A program made the translations under genes and the position numbers. Shown in pieces: positions 50,859 to 59,800 of a stretch of 64,000 nucleotides of DNA; the stretch's first letter is position 1; every line of letters starts with the position of its first letter. Source of the DNA: Sipunculus nudus (lineage: Eukaryota > Annelida > Sipuncula > Golfingiida > Sipunculidae); the NCBI GenBank assembly GCA_026874595.1, contig CM049306.1, positions 74,463,642-74,527,641 of the forward strand. Direction: 5' to 3'. The notes beneath the pieces were generated by a model. The model made no database searches. It saw only the letters and a list, made by a program, of their open reading frames with translations, and had not been told where the DNA came from.

Positions 50859-53800
50859 CAGCAGACTATTGATAGGATTTAGAACAGAATAAAGTCACCC
50901 TTTCATGAGGAAAATGTACATTTTTTTTGCGAAACTGGTCACTGATAACTAAACTTGGTCACCAAAGTTGAAGCTATCATGTAGCTTAGTCTGTTCCTTC
51001 AAGGTATACCCATCGAACTTTGGCAGTAACTTTAAAAATCCTTAGATATGTTCCATGGGTCATTGTTCTGATTAACCAGCAGGATGGCCTTGTGAACTAA
51101 TGTAGAAATGCATCATAATAAACAGCAGTTTTTCACAGCATCTAAGTCCCGTTGATTAAGATCAAAGTCAATCATTGCATGTACAAAGAATCATTTTTAA
51201 AACTGCAGATTGGTGGTCTAGTCCTTTAATTTAAATGACACCGTGTGACATGGTACACTCATCATGCAGCTTTTATACACTGCCGTCGTCCCAGATCTCC
51301 TTTGGTTTAACCGCTGGGTTTCACCACCAGGGCTGGCACAGAGCAGAGACTTGTAATTAGACCAATGAGAATGTGTATCACATTGTGCATCCAGCTACAA
51401 ATTTTAAATGGTCGACACCTGCTCTCTTGGTCTGATTTTCCGATTCGGGCACAGGGCCAAGAATCAGAAAAAAACAGACCAACTCCTTGTATCAAAAGAA
51501 CAAGAAGGTTGTAAAATACATAAAATATTGGTTCATGTGATGACGTTATTTGGTTATGGGATGGGGGTTGTAAAATACAATATTGGTTCATGTGATGACG
51601 TAATTTAGGTGGGGGGGGGGTTGTAAAATACAATATTGGTTCATGTAATGACGTTATTCAGTGGGGGGGGGGGGGGGGGAAGGGTTGTAAAATGCAATAT
51701 TGGTTCATGTGATTATGTTATTTAGGTAGGGGGCGGGTTAGTAAAATACAATATTGGTTCATGTGATGATGTTATTTTGGTGGGGGGGGGGGGTTTAAAA
51801 TACAATATTGGTTTATGTGATTACATTATTTAGGTTGGGGGGTTGTAAAATGCAATATTGGTTCATGTGATTACGTTATTTAGGGGGGGGGGGGGTTGTT
51901 AAATACAATATTGGTTCATGTGATGATGTTATTTGGGGGGGGGGGGAGTTGTAAAATACAATATTGGTTCATGTGATTACATTATTTGGATTGGGGGGGG
52001 GGGGGGAGGGGGTCTCATATTAAACCTTTAATTCCTCCTCCACTTAAGTCACACTACGTGATTATATTTTAGTTTTAAAGGATTATCACCAAATAACAAT
52101 TCCTATCATTGATGGAACATACTATAATCAACAGGTATTTTTTAGAGTCCAACCAGAGCACTCATCTGTCTTTGTCAAACTGTTTTACTAAGGTTCATGC
52201 TGCAAGGACATTAGCTTTTCTTGGAATTGATAAGTGGTATAATAACATCCCACATAAATCATATTGGTTAGATCATGGATGTAGCCATGGTAACTGGCTA
52301 AATCAACATCCTGGGTAACATGGCATATGAAATATAATTGAGAACCATTGCAGTATTTAAGTGAGAGCACCAAATAACCACACAGTTTTCACGTTGTAGG
52401 CAATATTTTGTAAGCATCATACACTTGTGAAATATTAACAGGTGTTTTCATGAAATGTAACAAATTTTGATTTTAAAGTTTGACAGTAAAGACAAGTAGT
52501 TGGGGCCAGAGCTCAATAGGAAAAGGTTGTTTTGAATAGAAACAACCTCTGGTGGAAGGGTGCTAGCTCATCACATGATAAAATAATATTCACTGTAATA
52601 AAGAGACATTTTGACATAATGTATAACTTAAAGCCAGGTACCAATACTCATTTTTTATATGTGATTATGTTTATTATCATTGTAGCTGGTGATCATATAC
52701 CAGTATTTATCATAAAAGAATTATAATGTTCACTGATTCACTAATTATCATCAGGGTACCCTTATTATTAAAGGTAAACTTTATAATAATATCAGGAGCA
52801 AGTGTGTTTTGTGTTCATAATGATAAATTTGCATATTAATTAAATTCATATCCCCATCAATAGTCCTTCCTGTGGTCCCTTTGAAAAAAGTAGAAATAGC
52901 TTTAGAAGCTGTAAATAAGTTGAAAAAAGGAAAGTAATTATTAATATTTACTGTTGATCATCCTTCGCTTTTCCAGACATGTTAATTGTGGGTACTTGTA
53001 AATGTTCTTGAGGAAATACCCATCTTTTTCAGAGGGCATTTTGTCTTACATTATGTTCAAGTATTTTGGAGTATGTAGTTAGGATGCCAAAACATTATAC
53101 ACCTGTAAAGGGATTGTTAGAGCAGAAGTCAAAAGTGAGCTTGGTCACCCTCAGTGTATGTGTTTAATTAACCAGTGTTAAGCGAAGGTCATTGTTTTTA
53201 CATGATTCACAAGATTTCTGAAAATCAGTATCACGGATGTTATTGAAATTTATCATATAGGTTGGTATTGTGAAAATCTCCTAGAAGTTCAATTTAAATC
53301 AAAGCGTAAATAATCCCAGAATGAGCGTTTTATTGGTTTTTATAGCACATGTTTACACTAGGACGTAACATGTGACGATATGACCATCTTTGGAGTGTGA
53401 GTGAGTCATGATGTCACAGAGCACAATGACATCACTCCACATGCTGTTTCCCTGAAAGGTGTCAGTAAACTAACATACATCATGGGGGGGGGGGGCATGA
53501 TTGTTGTTCATTGTTTTTATAGTCAAGGACAGCAATATCACATTTAAAAAAGTTCCGAGGGATAACACAGATTTAATTAAGATCCTTGGTTTAGGCAAAG
53601 ACACTTCTTTTAATTTATGATTATCTTGAGCAGTGGCCAGTTCAGTAGTGAATCACTCATCATGCGGCAGTATCAGGTGATGGTGTTTGGTTTTGTGTTG
53701 TTTACATATTTTGTAAGTTTACATTTAATTGTTGTGAGATTAGTGTACAGTCATGTTCATATCTTCATCACCATGCATTTGTCTGAGTCCTTAAGTAGAA

Positions 53801-56800
53801 TACCTGTGTTTAAAGCTAATAAAAGGAGAAAATCAAAAGTAATGTGTACATTTTAAAGAAGGGCTTGGTTAATTAGAATGAATATTGTAACTACATGTTT
53901 AGTATGTTGTAAAACTTGGTATTTTAAAGTACACATAAAGCATAACCTGAATTAACGATTTAGAGTGCTTTAAGTACATTTATATTGCACCATGAAAATA
54001 TGAAAATAGATTGTGCATAACAAAAGGATTGTAGACATTGTTTAAATTAAATTGTTACCTCACAGCTCCTTTTAAGAGATTTATAAATTGGTATTTCAGA
54101 TTTGTATGAAAAATGTTAATGGCCATTCAGTGTGGCCAGAGTATCAATGTATCACATGTAAATGAAAAACTCAAGAGAATTTTATACCTAGTGATTTTTG
54201 TCAGGTATTTTGACAGTTGTGAACATTACTACATGCATTAGTTTGGTGATCTCTTCTTTTTATACCCTCATGCATACACATACATGGCACCTATATTCAT
54301 AAGTATTCATATTTCATTGTCATTAATGTATTTGAAAAGTTTATATGTTCCCTTTCATTAAAGAGTGAATGGATTGGTTTGGTTTGTGTTTTTGTCTGTA
54401 GTATCTGTATCTGTGTAATGCTGATCTGTACTTAAACATGTGTGGTCTTCTAACCAGTTCTCAAGAAGCTTGTTTTATTCTCTCAAGAAACTACTGATTT
54501 TAGAATGTCCATAGTATATAGATTTATAATCCATTCTTTACTAAAACTTTATATCACTGGAATACTGATTTCCACTTCTTTTAAATTCCAGGAAAAATTG
54601 GAGTTTGCTCTTAAAACATTACTTGTACTTATGTTACTACTAACAGCAGTTGCTTACACAGTATCTTGAACCTTGTGCATGATCTCCTAAGAGGATGGAA
54701 AATAATAATAATAAAAGGAGTACATGCACAGATATATAAATATTCATTGGCTTATCATTAGCAATAGGAAATAAGTACAATGGTTTTGATAGAAGGTGCC
54801 TTTCCTGTTAAGTATTGTTTCTGCAAAAGTATAGAGAAAATTTCTGTTTGCTGACCAGGATAAATCTTAACAAAATCAGTTTCTGTTATTGGTTACCTTT
54901 AACAATAATCCATTAACCTGTTTTCTTGCCAATTAGTCAAAAGTCTTGGTACACAGAACTGGTTTGATTTTGTCATTTGCAGACATTTTTATTTAAAAGC
55001 AAAACACATTTTTTCCACATAGCTGTTCTTAATAGGTAAAAACCAATAAAACACCAACAGCTTGTTTTCTTTAGCCTGCATTACTCATATTTCATTGCGA
55101 ATATCCTACACATCATTGCAACAGTTATTTATGTCAAGTAAACATTTGGGTTTTCACACCTGTCTTAAAAAATCTTCTCAGTTGTAGCTCATGATATAAT
55201 AGCAAAATAACACTTAAGTTTAGCTCATTGAGTCATACTTGGCTTTGCTTAAATACACATTTTGGCAACAAAGATAATCTAGTCCATTAATATATTATAT
55301 AAATTTAATATAAACTTATTTATTTTGCATGGATTGTACAAATAGTTTTTAAAACTAGTCAAGGCAGTCTCCATGGCTCAGATGAAAGCGTGAGGTAGTC
55401 TGTTGGGGTGGGGAAACATGAGAATCTGGTGAAAACCACTGACCATGGATGGGAAACTACAACCCACTCTCATAGCCACACTGGGGAATGAACCCAGGTC
55501 ACCAGTGGAGAAAGCTGAGCATTTCACCCCTTTACTGTCCAGGCCCAAGTTTACTGTCTCTGCCATATGCAGACCTATTTTACTCCATTTTAGGTTCTTG
55601 TATACTTTATTTCATTAATCTGTGACAGTCTGTATTTGTCTTATCAGACCTAACAGTTTATAACCATTTTAAAGCTAATATGTGTGTGTTTATATGTTAT
55701 GGTTAGAAAGTGCTTGATATTTGTGTGTGTGTGTTATGGTTAGAAAGTGCTTGATATTTGTGTGTGTTGTGTCTGACTTTGCCTGTTATTTATCCTGTAT
55801 GATATAGGTGTGTATTTATGGTATAAATCTGTTAGATCTTTCCAGTGATAAGTTCTTTCCATTTATTGCTATCTCCTCATCCCACTCAATAAACTGATGG
55901 TTCAGGGTGGAATCATGTGGCTAAGTGGTACAGTACTGGACCTTAGACTGGACTGTAAGTACTTGGTTCAAACCCAGAAAGCTTGGTGTGGCAAAATGGT
56001 GATCTTTGCACTTTGGATAATATTTCTATATATTTCACATTCCTGTGCATAGAAAATGTTAATGCAAAAAACCTTTACATGACATCTTCCAATCAGCAGG
56101 TGTCAGCTGATGCTGTTTTTGCATGTGACCAATGACCTTTACTGCCATAAGTGGGGATGATGTCATAAAATATAGACTACATTCTTATATTTTTAAATAA
56201 TTATGTTTCTTAATTAGGGTGTATGGTAGATATGTATTTTAATACCTTGTGAAAATTGGACCCTTTAATGTCCTACTCTACAAAACCATTCTTTCATGTG
56301 AACACTCAAAAAATATATTACCATCTAAAAATCAAAGATGGCTACTCTTGCAGGGAGGCATCTGTCAGATCATTGGAAAGAGTTCAAAAGGTTTTAAAAC
56401 ATACTGGAGTTTGATTTTAAAATTCTTGATTTACATATTAGGTGGTCACTTCTATGTGCAGCTTTAGAGGAAACTTTAAAAAAATATAACATTTTAAGAT
56501 ATTATCTCTAAAAATCAGGTGGGCAAAAGTTGGTGGAACAGAGTACATGTGTACCCATTTGAGCCCTACCCTTTACTGTAATCCATGCCCTCCTTTGTAA
56601 CACCATTTCTCCACTGCCTATGTCTTTGTCTCTTTTCAGATCATGTCATGTTATATAAAGACTCAAAGTTTAATGGAGATGTCAAGTTCCTCTCTGATAG
56701 TGTCCCTGATCTCACAACTGAAGATTTTGATGATGTGACCAGCAGCATCAAAGTGTTTGGTAAGTTCTCCTTCCTAGCCTAGATTTTAATTTCTGTTTAT

Positions 56801-59800
56801 CTGTAAATAAGTATTTCTGTTTAATAACAAGCAAATTCAAGGAATTTGTGTCCTCCACTTCTGCCCTCAAGTCTGGGATAATTATAAAGTGTGTGGTGAC
56901 TAAGTACAAATAGTTTTACCCACACTCAAAAGATGGCAGCACCTGGCAACTACTGCAAAAAATGTAAATATTTATGTCCACCGCTGGCGACACCTATTGG
57001 TGATTAGTGAAATTAAATGTGCTGATTCATCATATAGAAAATTAAATAACTGACCTAAATTTGAATGAAATGAGAAGGAAATTAAAATATAGGAAAGTTA
57101 CCAGACTGAAATGAAAACCTGACAGACAGACAAACCTAAATCAATGTCCCCCATTCCTTCCAGGGAAGCAGGGGACAATAAAGAATGGAACAATTATATG
57201 CAGAAGAATATTTCATGCATGCTTGGTTTAAATATCAGGTTTTAAATACCTGTATTATTTTATGTTATCACTGAAACAGTAACAACTTCAGAATGAATTT
57301 TCCCATTTAGAAAAATAATGCACCTATCATACTGAATCTTTTGAAAATTTTCATCTCCTGAAAAACTTGTTTAAGATTTCAAATTTATACTCTGTGTTAA
57401 GAATTCAAGTGTACTAAGAGGACATATAAAGCAGTACATCAAGCAATTTAAGGGGGTATTTACTCTATATTTAATTAAAAATACTAAATGGCCCACACTG
57501 TGCAGAATTTGACTCACAAGGGTATATCTCTGCTGATTAGGGTTTGTGGGCTTTCAAACCGTCGGCCCACAATGCACCGGGGCTTCTAAATATGCCAGCA
57601 GCACAGGTATAAATGTAATGAAGAGGGTAATGAAGTCTGTTCAAGTATGTTTGATAAAAATTGTTTAAAGGTAAATTACATAAACATGGGTGTTTCTGTG
57701 GAAAGGACTTTACAGAATAAGTAATATTTTGTAACATGTGCATGTGAATTGTAAACAGAAGGTGCTTCCTTGAAATCTTACGAATTTTTATCTTTAAGTT
57801 TGACAGTTAAGACTAGCAGTCTTGGCAGTCCCAAACTGCCTAACTTGAAGAGGTTAATTTTAAGTAGAAACAACCTCTGGTGGGAGGATGCTGAATGGGC
57901 CAATAGAAATTATATCAACTTCACAAAAGTTTGTTACTTCAAAGAAAACTGTATTTGAATATATAATACTGATAATGGAGACCTTCACCAATAGCTTTAA
58001 GTAATACAATGAAAGATATGCCATATTTTACATAGGAATAAGCCATGTTTCTATATCATTCAGGAAAGGCGAGTTGGAAGTTTTACAAGAATAAGGACTA
58101 CAAGGGGAAGTTTGTAGAATTGACACCAGGGGACCATGACATGAGTGACCTGTCTCATGTTGGCAATGATAAGATCAGCTCAGCTTTAAAATTAGGTGAG
58201 TACAAAGATAAATGAATACACTAAATGCCTGCTAATAATAGGCTAATAATAGGCCTATATATTTTTAAGACCATTAACAGGGGTTAAGGTACCCATGTGT
58301 TCAGTTATGCTTGTAGTACAAAATGATGTTCTTGTAATTTAGGTAGCAGCACTTGTGACAGAGCATCAGGCAGATGCACTTTTTTACAGACAGCTGCACT
58401 TATGATGGTAAACAGCTGTTCTTGTGCTGGGGGTTCTCACCCGCTAATGTGACTGTCAGGCAGCTCTGCCCTTATGATAGGATCAGGCAGCTGTGCTTAT
58501 GTCAGTGTCTGGAGCATTCCATGTGACAGAGAACAGGCAGCTGCAGGTTTGACTGTTAAGCAGCTTCAGTTTTAATAAAATTCTAGAGGACCAGGCAGTT
58601 TTAAAGGTTCTGGCACCTGAATAGCTGGAATTATGCTAGACTGCCAGGCAGTTGCATATGTGACAGAGAATTTGACTGTAGCACTTGTCAATGTGACAAG
58701 TGACTTGTCAATCTGTCCAGGCAGCGACTGCTGTGACAAGGAGCCAGCTGTCTGCTGCATTGTAAAAGTCAAGCAGTTACACTTGTGGCAGAGTCAGGCA
58801 GTTACACTTGGGGCAAAGTCAGGCAGTTACACTTGGGGCAGAGTCAGGCAGCTACACTTGGGGCAGAGTCAGGCAGTTACACTTGGGGCAGAGTCAGGCA
58901 GTTACACATGGGCCAAAGTCAGGCAGTTACACTTGGGGCAGAGTCAGGCAGTTACACATGGGGCAGAGTCAGACGGTTACACTAAGGGCAGAGTCAGGCA
59001 GTTACACTTGGGGCAGAGTCAGGCAGTTACACTTGGGGGCAGAGTCAGACAGTTACACTTGGGGCAGAGTCAGGCAGTTACACTAGGGGCAGAGTCAGGC
59101 AGTTACACTTTGGGCAGAGTCAGGCAGTTACACTTAGGGCAAAGTCAGGCAGTTACACTTGGGGCAGAGTCAGGCAGTTACACTTTGGGCAGAGTCTGGC
59201 AGTTACACTTGGGGCAGAGTCAGGCAGTTACACTTGGGGCAGAGTCAGGCAGTTACACTTGGGGTAGAGTCTGGCAGTTACACTTGGGGCAGTCAGGAAG
59301 CTGCACTTAGGGCAGAGTCGGGCAGTTACACTATGGGCAGAGTCAGGCAGTTACACTTTGGGCAGAGTCTGGCAGTTACACTTGGGGCAGAGTCAGGCAG
59401 TTACACTTGGGGTAGAGTCTGGCAGTTACACTTGGGGCAGTCAGGTAGCTGCACTTAGGGCAGAGTCAGGCAGTTACACTTTGGGCAGTCAGGCAGTTAC
59501 ACTTTGGGCAGAGTCTGGCAGTTACACTTGGGGCAGAGTCAGGCAGTTACACTTGGGGTAGAGTCTGGCAGTTACACTTGGGGCAGTCAGGTAGCTGCAC
59601 TTAGGGCAGAGTCAGGCAGTAACACTTGGGGCAGAGTCAGGCAGTTACACTTTGGGCAAAGTCTTGCAGTTACACTTGAGGCAGAGTCAGGCAGTTACAC
59701 TTGGGGCAGAGTCAGGCAGTTACACTTGGGGCAGAGTCAGGCAGTTACACTTGGGGCAGAATCAGGCAGTTACACTTGGGGTAGAGTCAGGCAGTTACAC

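Noticed and set aside
55905-55985. tRNA gene
   Set aside because: A-box-like and B-box-like strings are present, but I could not fold a proper cloverleaf; more likely a SINE head.
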